A program made the translations under genes and the position numbers. DNA of 64,000 bases, from contig NZ_JXJO01000016.1 in NCBI RefSeq assembly GCF_000826655.1, positions 166,001-230,000 on the forward strand. The letters are read 5' to 3'. Positions 34,349 to 42,769 of the stretch are shown piece by piece. A model generated the notes under the pieces. That model did not search any database. It was given only the letters and a program-made list of their open reading frames with translations, and was not told where the DNA came from. Origin of the DNA: Psychroserpens damuponensis (GTDB lineage Bacteria; Bacteroidota; Bacteroidia; Flavobacteriales; Flavobacteriaceae). Every line of letters starts with the position of its first letter. Positions within the stretch are counted from its first letter, which is position 1.

Positions 34349-35815
34349 TTAGTTGCTGTGGTGTTTTTTAATGAGTTCTGCTACCAATTTCCCCGAAATT
34401 AGAGATGGTGGAACTCCTGGTCCTGGAACCGTTAGTTGTCCTGTGAAATATAAATTGTTTACTTTTTTGCTTTTTAATTTAGGTCTTAAAAATGCCGTTT
34501 GTAATAGTGTATTTGCCATTCCGTAAGCGTTTCCTTTATACGAGTTGTAATCATTTATAAAATCATTAACGCAAAAGGACTCTTTAAATATAATATTATT
34601 TTTTACGTTTTGTGATGTTAAGTTTTCAAATCTATCTATAATTTTATCAAAATATTTTGATCTTAATGCTGTTGAGTCTTCTAAACCTGGAGCTAAAGGA
34701 ATTAAGAATATACCAGCTTCTTTACCATCTGGTGCAGAACTTTCATCTGTAATTGATGGAAAACTTGCATAAAATAGAGGGTTATCTGGCCATTTGGGAT
34801 CATCATAAATAGCTTTTGCATGCACGTCAAAATCTACATCAAAAAATAAGGTATGATGGTTTACGTTTTTAAGTTTTTTATCAAAGCCTACATAAAATAA
34901 GAGGGAAGAAGGCGCGAATGTTTTTTTCTCCCAATAGTTTTTAGAATATTGTACATACTGAGCATCTAATAATGTTTCGGTATGATGGTAATCTGCTCCA
35001 CTCAATATGATATCGCTTTTATGTTCAACACCATTAGCTATAAGAGATGTTGCTTTGCCATTATTTACGATAATTTTATCTATTGGGTTTTCTGTAAGGA
35101 TGTTTACACCTAAACTTTTGGCTAGAGTTTCCATGGCAAGAACAACTTGATACATTCCTTTTTTAGGGTGAAATGTGCCAATGCCAAAATCGGCATAATT
35201 CATAAAACTATAGAATGAAGGTGTATTGTCTGGTTTTGCACCAAGAAACAACACTGGGAATTCTAGAATCATAGCTAATCTATCATTCTTAAATTCTTTT
35301 CTTACATCTTTTTTAATGGTACTAAAAAACTGACCAATCTTTTTAATGGTTACGGGAGTTACGAGCTCAAAAGGAGATACTCCTGGTCTATAAACTAGGT
35401 CTTTTATAGCGACATCGTAGTTGTTTTGGGCGTTTTCAATAAATGCCATTAATTTTTTAGAACTCCCTGGCTCTTCATGTTCAAAAGCAATGCAGATTTT
35501 CTCTAAAGTATCCTCAATGGTAATGTAGTCCTCTTTTCCGAAGTAAACAGAATATGCAGGATTAAGTTTCTCTAAGGTATAATAATCTTCTGGTGTTTTA
35601 TTAAAGTCTGCAAAAAAACGTTCAAAAACATCAGGCATCCAGTACCATGTAGGACCAATATCGAAGGTAAAGCCTTCTTTTTTTAGTTGTCTAGCACGAC
35701 CACCAATAGTTTTGTTTTTTTCAAAAATAGTGACGTTGTAACCGTCACGTGCAAGGTAACAAGACGCAGCTAGTGCAGAAAACCCAGAACCAATTATAGA
35801 AATGTGTGTATTCAT
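34349..35815 (-). CDS. crtI: Phytoene desaturase
   Basis: This 488-residue flavoprotein has the N-terminal dinucleotide-binding sequence IIGSGFSALAASCYLARDGY with FEKNKTIGGRARQ, and the C-terminal CrtI signature FTGQLTVPGPGVPPSLISGK. It introduces the double bonds that turn phytoene into lycopene. It is the first gene of crtI-crtB-crtZ-crtY. Its ATG overlaps the distal arm of a putative CarH operator (35815-35846), and the promoter lies in a 53-bp gap behind the carH-like gene. Confidence 0.95.
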   Translation of the reverse strand: MNTHISIIGSGFSALAASCYLARDGYNVTIFEKNKTIGGRARQLKKEGFTFDIGPTWYWMPDVFERFFADFNKTPEDYYTLEKLNPAYSVYFGKEDYITIEDTLEKICIAFEHEEPGSSKKLMAFIENAQNNYDVAIKDLVYRPGVSPFELVTPVTIKKIGQFFSTIKKDVRKEFKNDRLAMILEFPVLFLGAKPDNTPSFYSFMNYADFGIGTFHPKKGMYQVVLAMETLAKSLGVNILTENPIDKIIVNNGKATSLIANGVEHKSDIILSGADYHHTETLLDAQYVQYSKNYWEKKTFAPSSLLFYVGFDKKLKNVNHHTLFFDVDFDVHAKAIYDDPKWPDNPLFYASFPSITDESSAPDGKEAGIFLIPLAPGLEDSTALRSKYFDKIIDRFENLTSQNVKNNIIFKESFCVNDFINDYNSYKGNAYGMANTLLQTAFLRPKLKSKKVNNLYFTGQLTVPGPGVPPSLISGKLVAELIKKHHSN

Positions 35816-35846
35816 TGTTTAACAAATTTAGTAAAAAGTTAAACAA
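35815..35846 (-). promoter_or_regulatory. Putative CarH/LitR operator over the crt promoter
   Basis: Perfect 9-bp inverted repeat TTGTTTAAC-N14-GTTAAACAA. The proximal arm overlaps the -7 box TACTTTTG (plus-strand 35843-35850, read on minus); the distal arm touches the crtI start codon. A repressor bound here would block RNA polymerase. The same geometry is found upstream of the regulator's own gene (36761-36792). Assignment to the CarH-like protein is inference. Confidence 0.6.
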
Positions 35847-35868
35847 AAGTAACTTTTACTCAGTTTTT

Positions 35869-36768
35869 TTATATTTTTTTAACTAAATCTTCAATTGAGT
35901 TGAAGGCTGTTATTTGTTTTGGGAGTAAACTTTTATCGAACTCATTTATCATTTTACCGAGTACCCAAAGCTTGACAGATTTTTTTATTAGTATTTTTTC
36001 TGAAAACTCAATTAGATAATCTTCTAAAACTTCTTTATCAGGTTTAACTGTAAAGTAAGATATAAAGGTAATATTCTCATAATGACTGAGTAAATCATTT
36101 AGGCTGTTAATAGGTACGCTTTGACCTAAAAAAATAGTCGTGTGCCCATTTGCAATGAGTTGATAGTTAATTAGCATAAGACCTAGCTCGTGTACTTCAT
36201 TGTCGGGTAGGTACAATACAAAAACACTGTTAGTTGTTGCTTGATTTTGAGATTGTAATTTTTCGGTATTAATTAAAATCTTTTGTCTAATTAAAGAGGT
36301 TAAAAAATGTTCGTGAGCTGGTGTGATGGTATCGGTTTGCCATAGTAAGCCAATTTCGGTAAGTAAAGGGATAAAATCTTGATAGAACATCTCTATAATT
36401 GACTTCTCTTTTAATAGACTTTCATAGGTGTCATAAAACAGTTTTTGGTCAAAATTGAGCATTGAAAGTTTAAAGGTGTCAATGGCATGATTATTTGTGC
36501 AATCACTTTGAGCTACCTCTTTAACTAAATTTGGTATTTGATTTGAGTCAAGTGAGGCAATCTTTGATATTTTGTAGCCATTATTATTTAGATAGCTAAT
36601 GTTTAAAAGCTTTTGTAGATTGTCTGTACTATAGGTTCTAATGTTTGTATCTGTGCGTTCGGGTTGAAGTAAATTATAACGTTTTTCCCAAATTCTAATA
36701 GTATGGGCTTTTATGCCTGTAAGATTTTCTAAATCTTTAATACTAAAGGAGTTTTTAATGTTGTTCAT
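35869..36768 (-). CDS. carH: MerR-type B12-dependent photoreceptor repressor (CarH/LitR-like)
   Basis: The protein has 299 residues. A MerR HTH lies at the N-terminus (YSIKDLENLTG-like start, IRIWEKRYNLLQPERT, about 25-39). It is followed by a B12-binding helical cap with W143-x9-E153-H154 (LWQTDTITPAHEH) and a Rossmann domain with E191-x-H193-x2-G196. These are the two signature motifs of CarH-type photoreceptors, which bind adenosylcobalamin in the dark to repress and release DNA in light. It lies directly upstream of the crt operon on the same strand. ATG 36768 was chosen over an upstream TTG (36792) because a -7 box overlaps that TTG. The symbol is by motif and context. Confidence 0.85.
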   Translation of the reverse strand: MNNIKNSFSIKDLENLTGIKAHTIRIWEKRYNLLQPERTDTNIRTYSTDNLQKLLNISYLNNNGYKISKIASLDSNQIPNLVKEVAQSDCTNNHAIDTFKLSMLNFDQKLFYDTYESLLKEKSIIEMFYQDFIPLLTEIGLLWQTDTITPAHEHFLTSLIRQKILINTEKLQSQNQATTNSVFVLYLPDNEVHELGLMLINYQLIANGHTTIFLGQSVPINSLNDLLSHYENITFISYFTVKPDKEVLEDYLIEFSEKILIKKSVKLWVLGKMINEFDKSLLPKQITAFNSIEDLVKKI

Positions 36769-36797
36769 TTTTAGTTTAAAAAGGTTAAACAAAAATA
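36761..36797 (-). promoter_or_regulatory. Promoter and putative autoregulatory operator of the carH-like gene
   Basis: -7 box TATTTTTG (plus-strand CAAAAATA, 36790-36797) is overlapped by GTTAAACAA (36784-36792). Fourteen bases away lies TTGTTCATT (36761-36769), a degenerate match to the other arm of the crt operator. Geometry is the same as at 35815-35846. The 244-bp gap from here to the tRNA genes holds nothing else I can recognise. Confidence 0.5.
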
Positions 36798-37036
36798 GTG
36801 TTTTTTTTGGGATTGATTTACGTTTTTAAAATTTAAACCTTAGTAAATCGATTATGAGATTTAGTTAATAAACGAGAGACTATTTTTAATTTACTTCTGA
36901 ATTGAGTTATTAAAGGAAGGTATTTTAGGGTAGTCTTTTGAATATTGAGAAATAACTATATCTAAGTCTAAGAATGCTACATTCTAAGAGAAGATTTTTT
37001 GTGAGTTATAAGTCATTTTAGACTGAAAAGAATAAG

Positions 37037-37120
37037 TGCGCACGAGAAGACTCGAACTTCCACGGACTAATGTCCACCAACCCCTCAAGCTGGCGCGTCT
37101 ACCAATTCCGCCACGTGCGC
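37037..37120 (-). tRNA. tRNA-Leu (GAG)
   Basis: On the minus strand: 7-bp acceptor GCGCACG/CGTGCGC, D-arm with GGTAGACGCG, anticodon loop TTGAGGG (GAG), a long variable arm (GTGGACATTAGTCCGT) and T-arm GTTCGAGTC. The long class II variable arm fits Leu. CCA is not encoded. Length 84 nt. Confidence 0.96.
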
Positions 37121-37140
37121 ATTATTTTCAATAAAGGTAA

Positions 37141-37171
37141 AAAAAAAGTTAAGCAAATGCTTAACTTTTTT
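37141..37171 (-). terminator. Terminator between tRNA-Lys and tRNA-Leu
   Basis: AAAAAAAGTTAAGCA / TGCTTAACTTTTTT symmetrical hairpin with T-runs on both strands, placed just after tRNA-Lys. It suggests the two tRNAs are made from separate promoters. Confidence 0.7.
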
Positions 37172-37178
37172 CTTGTTG

Positions 37179-37251
37179 TGACCAGTCTGGGGCTCGAACC
37201 CAGGACCCTCTCCTTAAAAGGGAGATGCTCTGCCAACTGAGCTAACTAGTC
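37179..37251 (-). tRNA. tRNA-Lys (TTT)
   Basis: On the minus strand: acceptor GACTAGT/ACTGGTC, D-arm AGCTCAGTTGGCAGAGC, anticodon arm TCTCC-CTTTTAA-GGAGA (TTT), T-arm GGGTTCGAGCCCC. 73 nt, CCA not encoded. Confidence 0.97.
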
Positions 37252-37380
37252 AATAAGTTTCTCTAACGAGGCTGCAAATATAAAACGATTAATCAATAAA
37301 CCAAACCTATTTTTAATTTTTTTTTTGTTTTTTTGTTCAAACATTAATTTTCGTTTTAGTAATCAATTTATAAACATAAT

Positions 37381-37899
37381 ATGACGCTTTTTTTAATTGG
37401 GTATATGGGATCGGGTAAGTCGGTAATTGGCAATAATTTAGCTGAAATTTTAAGTTATAATTATATTGATTTAGATGATTATATTGAAGAAAAAGAACAA
37501 ACTTCGATAAAAAAAATTTTTGAGAGCAAAGGGGAAATTTATTTTAGAAAAATTGAAAATCGCTACCTAAAAGAACTTACAAACTTAAATAAAACAGTAA
37601 TTTCATTGGGAGGAGGAACTCCATGCTATGGAAATAACATGACTTTAATTTTAGAGTCTAATAATGCCTTAAGTATTTATTTAAAAGCATCTATTCCTAC
37701 ATTGTCAGATAGATTGTTTGAAGAAAAAGATAAAAGACCATTAATATCACATATAGACACTAAGAATGCGCTAAACGAATTTATAGGAAAGCACATCTTT
37801 GAAAGAGCTCCTTATTACGAACAGTCAAGCATTACAATTAAAACTGATGGTTTAAAAATAAATGAGGTCGTAGATGATTTAATTTTAAAATTATTTTAG
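37381..37899 (+). CDS. aroK: Shikimate kinase
   Basis: This 172-residue P-loop kinase has GYMGSGKS at 7-14, the shikimate-binding DLDDYIE (about 32-38) and SLGGGTPCYGN (about 77-87), and the lid Arg in EKDKRPLISH. It phosphorylates shikimate on the way to chorismate. It overlaps tail-to-tail by 9 bp with the PRTase gene. Confidence 0.95.
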   Translation: MTLFLIGYMGSGKSVIGNNLAEILSYNYIDLDDYIEEKEQTSIKKIFESKGEIYFRKIENRYLKELTNLNKTVISLGGGTPCYGNNMTLILESNNALSIYLKASIPTLSDRLFEEKDKRPLISHIDTKNALNEFIGKHIFERAPYYEQSSITIKTDGLKINEVVDDLILKLF

Positions 37900-38394
37900 A
37901 AAAGCTTGATACACTTTGCTTGTTAAATCTACCACTACATGTTCGTGTAATGATGTGGATAGTGAAATTCCTTTAAAATCGGCTTTAACAGGATATTTTT
38001 TATGATTTCTGTTAACCAATACCGCAGTTTTAAATTGCTTTAATGGTACATCTAAAAAATGTTTTACACCATAAATAAGAGTACCACCAGAATTAAGAAC
38101 ATCATCAATTAAAACTATTGATTTATTTGAGTATTCACTTGTTGTTAAGGATGTTTTTATTGAATCTAACGGATTTTTTTTGTCAATAGTAACCTTGCAT
38201 AAAACGGGATTAACATCAGAAATGTTTTCTAAAACTTTCTTCAGTTTTTTAGCAAGTATAAAACCATTAGCTTCGATACCAGCAAGAATAATTTCATTCT
38301 CATCAATATTACATTCATAAATTTGATAAGCAATTCGTTTTATTTTGTGCTGTATTTCTTGATGATCTAAAATGATATTTTTAGTAATACTCAT
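37891..38394 (-). CDS. Phosphoribosyltransferase (PyrR-like type I fold)
   Basis: The protein has 167 residues from ATG 38394 (MSITKNIILDHQEIQHK); an ATG at 38412 is a possible alternative giving six more residues. The PRPP-binding loop IVLIDDVLNSGGTL (about 100-113) is intact. It belongs to the PyrR/HPRT-like group: it may act in uracil salvage or control of pyrimidine genes, but the base-recognition part does not settle this. Its 3' end overlaps aroK by 9 bp on the other strand. Confidence 0.85.
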   Translation of the reverse strand: MSITKNIILDHQEIQHKIKRIAYQIYECNIDENEIILAGIEANGFILAKKLKKVLENISDVNPVLCKVTIDKKNPLDSIKTSLTTSEYSNKSIVLIDDVLNSGGTLIYGVKHFLDVPLKQFKTAVLVNRNHKKYPVKADFKGISLSTSLHEHVVVDLTSKVYQAFLK

Positions 38395-38451
38395 AGGTAA
38401 TTTCGGTTTCATCAAATATAAAAAAGAGTTTGCTTAATTATACTTTAAATT

Positions 38452-38832
38452 TTATATATCTTCTTCTGGAGAATCATAAAAATCATCAATATCTCTCCTG
38501 TCTTTTTTAGTAGGTCTACCTGCTCCTTTTTTTCTATAATAATCTTTAGAATATTTGAGCAAATCTTTAGCATCAAAGGCTTCTTTAGGAGTAACATCGG
38601 TAACATATAAATTTACAATTTTAGCACCTACGCGACTTTCGGGTAAATCATTGACAATTAATTGGTAATTAATTTGATCTTTTCTAAAATCAATTTTATC
38701 AGTTGCATAAACATCTCTGCTAGGCTTTACAACTTGACCATTAACCTTTACATGCCCTTTTTTACAAGCATTTGTTGCAATACTCCTTGTTTTGCAATAT
38801 CTAGTACACCAAAGATATTTATCTATACGCAT
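38452..38832 (-). CDS. S4-domain RNA-binding protein (Hsp15-like)
   Basis: The protein has 126 residues. The S4 motif MRIDKYLWCTRYCKTRSIATNACKKGHVKVNG fills residues 1-32, and a basic tail follows (YYRKKGAGRPTKKDRRDID). Hsp15 (HslR) binds 50S subunits carrying stalled nascent chains to free them. It is 57 bp upstream of the PRTase gene on the same strand. Confidence 0.92.
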   Translation of the reverse strand: MRIDKYLWCTRYCKTRSIATNACKKGHVKVNGQVVKPSRDVYATDKIDFRKDQINYQLIVNDLPESRVGAKIVNLYVTDVTPKEAFDAKDLLKYSKDYYRKKGAGRPTKKDRRDIDDFYDSPEEDI

Positions 38833-38958
38833 ATTAAAACTGTGAAATTGACGTTAATTGTATTGTGCAAAAGTATTATATTATTGTATCTTGCGCGTTA
38901 AAAATAAGCAATATTGAACACTTCAAATTTTATTTGAATTAAAGAAAAATTTATCACT

Positions 38959-39897
38959 ATGAATTCTAAATATATAACAATTTTTATTGTCATTATGGTT
39001 GCTACATTTGCAGCCTGTACGCCAGATGATACTGATGTAGTTATCGTTCCGGCTCGTGATAGAGGAGAGCAACAAATTGTTGATAGCGATTCTCTTATCG
39101 AGTATTTGCAAACACATTACTATAACAAATCATTTTTTAGTGACTCTTCTATGAATTACACTAAAGATGATATTATTATCTCTGATTCTGCTACAGATAG
39201 CGAAGGTAATCCTAATGAATTATTGGTGAATGATGTTGTGATGTATACAGCTACATTCCAGAGTCAGGATTATGAATATTATGTATTAGATTTAAATCCA
39301 GCATTATTTGAAGGAGATGGAGGGCCTAAGCCTAATTTTTCAGATGATGTAAGCATTAGTTATACTGGATTTGCACAAGATGGTGATGTATTTGATAGTA
39401 CAGTAAATCCAACTACTTTAGATTTAACACAGGTAATTCCTGGTTGGAGAGATGTGTTGCAAGATTTCAAAACTGCAGAAAATGGACCAACCATTAATGA
39501 AGATGGAACAATAAGTTATGATAATTATGGCTTAGGTGTTATGTTTTTACCTTCAGGTTTAGCATACTTTAATGCTCCTCCACCTTCAATTCCAACGTAC
39601 GCTAACTTGGTCTTTAAATTTGAACTATATGCTTCAAATCCTAATGATCATGATAACGATGGTGTTTTTACACATTTAGAAGATCTTGACGTAAATGAAA
39701 ACATTACAGATGACGATACCGATGGTGATGAGATTCCTAATTATTTAGATATTGACGATGATAATGATGGTGTCTTAACTATTAATGAAGATTTAGATAA
39801 CGATGGTGATCCAACAAACGATGATTCTAATAATGATGGTATTCCAAACTATTTAGATGAAAACTCTACAGCGTCTAATCAGGATGAAGAAAGTTAA
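38959..39897 (+). CDS. FKBP-type peptidyl-prolyl isomerase lipoprotein with calcium-binding tail
   Basis: The protein has 312 residues with lipobox Cys20 (TFAACTPDD). An FKBP domain spans about 125-230 ([48 protein letters not shown]). The C-terminus (about 233-300) is a run of Asp-rich loops ([43 protein letters not shown]) of thrombospondin type 3/EF-like calcium-binding kind. It should act on the periplasmic or surface side as a foldase for exported proteins; the tail may act as a Ca-stabilised spacer. Confidence 0.9.
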   Translation: MNSKYITIFIVIMVATFAACTPDDTDVVIVPARDRGEQQIVDSDSLIEYLQTHYYNKSFFSDSSMNYTKDDIIISDSATDSEGNPNELLVNDVVMYTATFQSQDYEYYVLDLNPALFEGDGGPKPNFSDDVSISYTGFAQDGDVFDSTVNPTTLDLTQVIPGWRDVLQDFKTAENGPTINEDGTISYDNYGLGVMFLPSGLAYFNAPPPSIPTYANLVFKFELYASNPNDHDNDGVFTHLEDLDVNENITDDDTDGDEIPNYLDIDDDNDGVLTINEDLDNDGDPTNDDSNNDGIPNYLDENSTASNQDEES

Positions 39898-39921
39898 TTC
39901 ATTTCGTTTATAAAGTAAAAC

Positions 39922-39954
39922 AAAAAAAAGACGCTTAAAGCGTCTTTTTTTTTG
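39922..39954. terminator. Bidirectional terminator between FKBP and beta-barrel genes
   Basis: AAAAAAGACGCTT / AAGCGTCTTTTTT hairpin with A/T-runs on both sides, between two convergent genes (stops at 39897 and 39976). Confidence 0.88.
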
Positions 39955-39975
39955 TTTTAAACAATTTCGTGATCA

Positions 39976-40566
39976 TTACAGTTTAAATGACAAGCTCAAA
40001 ATTAATTGATCTGGTCTTGTATCAATTCTACTTACAATACCAGTGCCCAAATTATTTTCAATAAAAGTACCTTCATTTTCGCTAAAACCTCGCTCGTATC
40101 TTAAGTCAATACCAAATTTATTGAGGTTTAATCCAATTCCAAAGTTTAAACCTACAGAAAATTCATCTTCAACATCGTCAATATTTATACCATCAAATTC
40201 GGTATCAAGAATATATTGTAACGAGGGTCCAGCAAACACACTTAAAGGGCCAATTACTTTTATACCTACTAATAGAGGAGCATCAATTTTTTTCATTGTA
40301 AACTCATCACTATCATAGTCACTTTTTGTGCTCGTGTAAACCAATTCTGGTCTAAAATATAATTTGTCACCAATTTTTCCAAAAACACCAACATGGTAAC
40401 CAACATTGCGTTCTGGGTTTCTTGCATTTTCACCAATAGATTCAAAATAATCACCATTGGCATTGTAATTAAGTCCACCTTTAATACCAAATGAACTTCC
40501 GTTTTGTGCTTGCGCACTCAAACAAAACAACGTTAATAATAACGTACTAATAACTAATTTTTGCAT
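39976..40566 (-). CDS. Outer-membrane beta-barrel (porin family) protein
   Basis: This 196-residue protein has a signal peptide (LFCLSAQAQ) followed by an eight-stranded barrel pattern: FGIKGGLNYN, VGYHVGVFGKIG, FRPELVYTST, APLLVGIKVIGPLSVFAGPSLQYIL, FGIGLNLNKFGIDLRYERG and the C-terminal strand QLILSLSFKL ending in a hydrophobic residue. Family members (PF13568-like) are common in Bacteroidota and of unknown function. Confidence 0.9.
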   Translation of the reverse strand: MQKLVISTLLLTLFCLSAQAQNGSSFGIKGGLNYNANGDYFESIGENARNPERNVGYHVGVFGKIGDKLYFRPELVYTSTKSDYDSDEFTMKKIDAPLLVGIKVIGPLSVFAGPSLQYILDTEFDGINIDDVEDEFSVGLNFGIGLNLNKFGIDLRYERGFSENEGTFIENNLGTGIVSRIDTRPDQLILSLSFKL

Positions 40567-40673
40567 AATATTCGTTTTTTGAGATTTGGATGTATAGTAT
40601 CAAAAACGTTGCCAAATGAAAATTATTTCTTTTTTTTTCTGAAATTTGCCAGATCACCCAAATGTCTCTAAAC

Positions 40674-40704
40674 AAAAAAATCTAGCCGATTAGAGCTAGA
40701 TTTT
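40674..40704 (-). terminator. Terminator after the split transketolase
   Basis: AAAATCTAGC / GCTAGATTTT stem with an 8-nt loop. On the minus strand it is followed by seven T (plus-strand 40674-40680), 23 bp after the transketolase C-terminal subunit stop. Confidence 0.85.
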
Positions 40705-40726
40705 AAAGTTATAATTCAATTAGAAC

Positions 40727-41680
40727 TTATTTTCTTTTGATGACCTTTTCCGAAGCATTTATAATAGCTTTTGCATTTAAACCATACTTATCCATAAGTT
40801 GATCAGATGTTCCAGATTCACCAAAGGTATCTTGTGTACCTACAAATTCTTGAGGAGCAGGTTTGTGTTGTGATAACACTCTAGCAACACTTTCTCCTAA
40901 ACCACCAATTACATTATGCTCTTCGGCAGAAACCACACATCCTGTTTTAGCAACCGACTCTAAAATTGCTTTATCATCTAAAGGTTTTATAGTGTGAATG
41001 TTTATGACTTCGGCAGAAATGCCTTTTTCATGTAATGATTTTGCAGCTTCAAGAGCTTCCCAAACTAAATGTCCAGTGGCTAAGATAGTAACATCAGTAC
41101 CTTCGGTAAGTTGTACTGCTTTACCAATTTCAAAGTTTTGATCTTCGGGAGTGAAGTTAGGTACTTTCGGTCTTCCAAAACGTAAATAAGCAGGACCGTC
41201 ATGTTTAGCTAAAGCAATAGTTGCAGCTTTAGTTTGATTGTAATCACATGTATTAATTACGGTCATTTCTGGTAGCATTTTCATCAAACCAATATCTTCA
41301 AGAATTTGATGAGTTGCTCCATCTTCGCCAAGCGTTAATCCTGCGTGAGAAGCACAAATTTTTACATTTTTACCAGAATAGGCTACACTTTGTCTTATTT
41401 GATCATAAACACGACCTGTAGAAAAGTTTGCAAATGTTCCTGTAAAAGGAATTTTTCCTCCAATAGTCATTCCTGCTGCTAGACCAATCATATTAGCCTC
41501 TGCAATTCCTACTTGAAAAAAACGTTCTGGATGATTGGCTTTAAAATCGTCCATTTTTAAAGAGCCAATTAAATCTGCGCAAAGTGCAACAACATTCTCA
41601 TTGGTTTGTCCTAATTCTGTTAATCCTGCTCCAAAACCTGAGCGTGTATCTTTACTTCCTGTATTTGTATATGTCTTCAT
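40727..41680 (-). CDS. Transketolase, C-terminal (pyrimidine/cofactor) subunit
   Basis: The protein has 317 residues with the PYR domain (KDTRSGFGAGLTELGQ at the start, VGIAEANMIGLAAGM with catalytic Glu at about 59) and the C-terminal transketolase domain (DVTILATGHLVWEALEAA, VVSAEEHNVIGGLGE). It pairs with the N-terminal subunit encoded 21 bp upstream to make the full enzyme. Split transketolases are normal in Bacteroidota. It acts in the pentose phosphate pathway in the cytosol. Confidence 0.93.
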   Translation of the reverse strand: MKTYTNTGSKDTRSGFGAGLTELGQTNENVVALCADLIGSLKMDDFKANHPERFFQVGIAEANMIGLAAGMTIGGKIPFTGTFANFSTGRVYDQIRQSVAYSGKNVKICASHAGLTLGEDGATHQILEDIGLMKMLPEMTVINTCDYNQTKAATIALAKHDGPAYLRFGRPKVPNFTPEDQNFEIGKAVQLTEGTDVTILATGHLVWEALEAAKSLHEKGISAEVINIHTIKPLDDKAILESVAKTGCVVSAEEHNVIGGLGESVARVLSQHKPAPQEFVGTQDTFGESGTSDQLMDKYGLNAKAIINASEKVIKRK

Positions 41681-41701
41681 GTTGTATCTAGATTGTGATG
41701 G

Positions 41702-42547
41702 TTAGTAGTCTCCTAAAGTTTCAGCGTTTTGAGCTAATCCTTCGGCTAATTGTTCATCGTTAGGTGCTTTACCATGCCAAGCATGAGTGTGCATCATAAA
41801 ATCTACACCATTACCCATTATTGTTTTTAGCAATACACAAACCGGTTTTCCTTTACCTGTTAATGATTTTGCTTTTGCCATTCCTTCTAAAACAGCAGTA
41901 ATATCATTTCCGTTTTCTATGTCTACAACAGTCCAACCAAAAGCTTCAAATTTAGCTCTTATGTTTCCCATAGGTAAAACGACGTCTGTAGAACCATCAA
42001 TTTGTTGACCGTTTAAGTCTATAGTTGAGATAATATTATCAACTTTATTTCCTGCAGCATACATGATGCCTTCCCAGTTTTGCCCTTCTTGTAACTCACC
42101 ATCACCATGTAGGCTATATACTAAATGGTTATCACCATTTAACTTTTTACTTTGAGCAGCACCAAGTGCTACGCTAAAACCTTGCCCTAGTGAACCAGAA
42201 GCAATACGAACTCCAGGTAAACCATCGTGAGTTGTAGGGTGTCCTTGAAGTCTAGAATTAAGGAGTCTAAATGTGTTTAACTCATCAACAGGAAAATATC
42301 CTGATCTAGCTAAAACACTATAATATACTGGTGAGATATGACCATTAGATAAAAAGAAAAGGTCTTCACCAATTCCATCCATATCAAAAGTGTCGTTTCT
42401 ATCCATTATATCTTGGTAGAGTGAAACAAAAAATTCGGCACATCCTAATGAACCTCCTGGATGTCCAGAATTTACTTTGTGAACCATTCGTAAAATATCT
42501 CTACGAACTTGTGTTGTTAAGTCTTGTAATTGTTGTGTGTTTGGCAT
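41702..42547 (-). CDS. Transketolase, N-terminal (thiamine diphosphate) subunit
   Basis: This 281-residue subunit has the ThDP-binding motif SLHGDGELQEGQNWEG (about 149-164), closed by the ISTIDLNGQQIDG stretch, and the His-rich substrate-phosphate contact HSPGG-like NSGHPGGSLG (about 27-36). It forms a two-gene operon with the C-terminal subunit. The promoter lies in the 222-bp gap before tgt, which is divergent. Confidence 0.93.
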   Translation of the reverse strand: MPNTQQLQDLTTQVRRDILRMVHKVNSGHPGGSLGCAEFFVSLYQDIMDRNDTFDMDGIGEDLFFLSNGHISPVYYSVLARSGYFPVDELNTFRLLNSRLQGHPTTHDGLPGVRIASGSLGQGFSVALGAAQSKKLNGDNHLVYSLHGDGELQEGQNWEGIMYAAGNKVDNIISTIDLNGQQIDGSTDVVLPMGNIRAKFEAFGWTVVDIENGNDITAVLEGMAKAKSLTGKGKPVCVLLKTIMGNGVDFMMHTHAWHGKAPNDEQLAEGLAQNAETLGDY

Positions 42548-42741
42548 ATAAACAGTGTGAATATTTTAAGTATCAAAAGTAAAGTTTTCGATAAGGGAAT
42601 CAAAAATAGAATGCCTGCACTTATTAACGATTTTAGTCAGTTGCTAACAATTTTTATTCAAATGAAATATGAAAACTAGTATTTATGTTTCCGAAGTCAT
42701 AAATTTATTAAATGTTTAAGACCATAATACGTCGAGATAAT

Positions 42742-42749
42742 TATCTTTG
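42742..42749 (+). promoter_or_regulatory. Probable -7 box of tgt promoter
   Basis: TATCTTTG matches TAnnTTTG, 20 bp upstream of the tgt ATG. No good TTG at the expected -33 position was found. Confidence 0.45.
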
Positions 42750-42769
42750 CTCACTTACGAATACGCATT

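Noticed and set aside
36792..36792. TTG as the start of the carH-like gene
   Set aside because: The TTG is part of the -7 box and operator arm; ATG 36768 begins where MerR proteins normally begin.
40727..42547. Transketolase encoded by two genes as a possible frameshift
   Set aside because: Both halves have their own starts and stops and match the split form normal in Bacteroidota.
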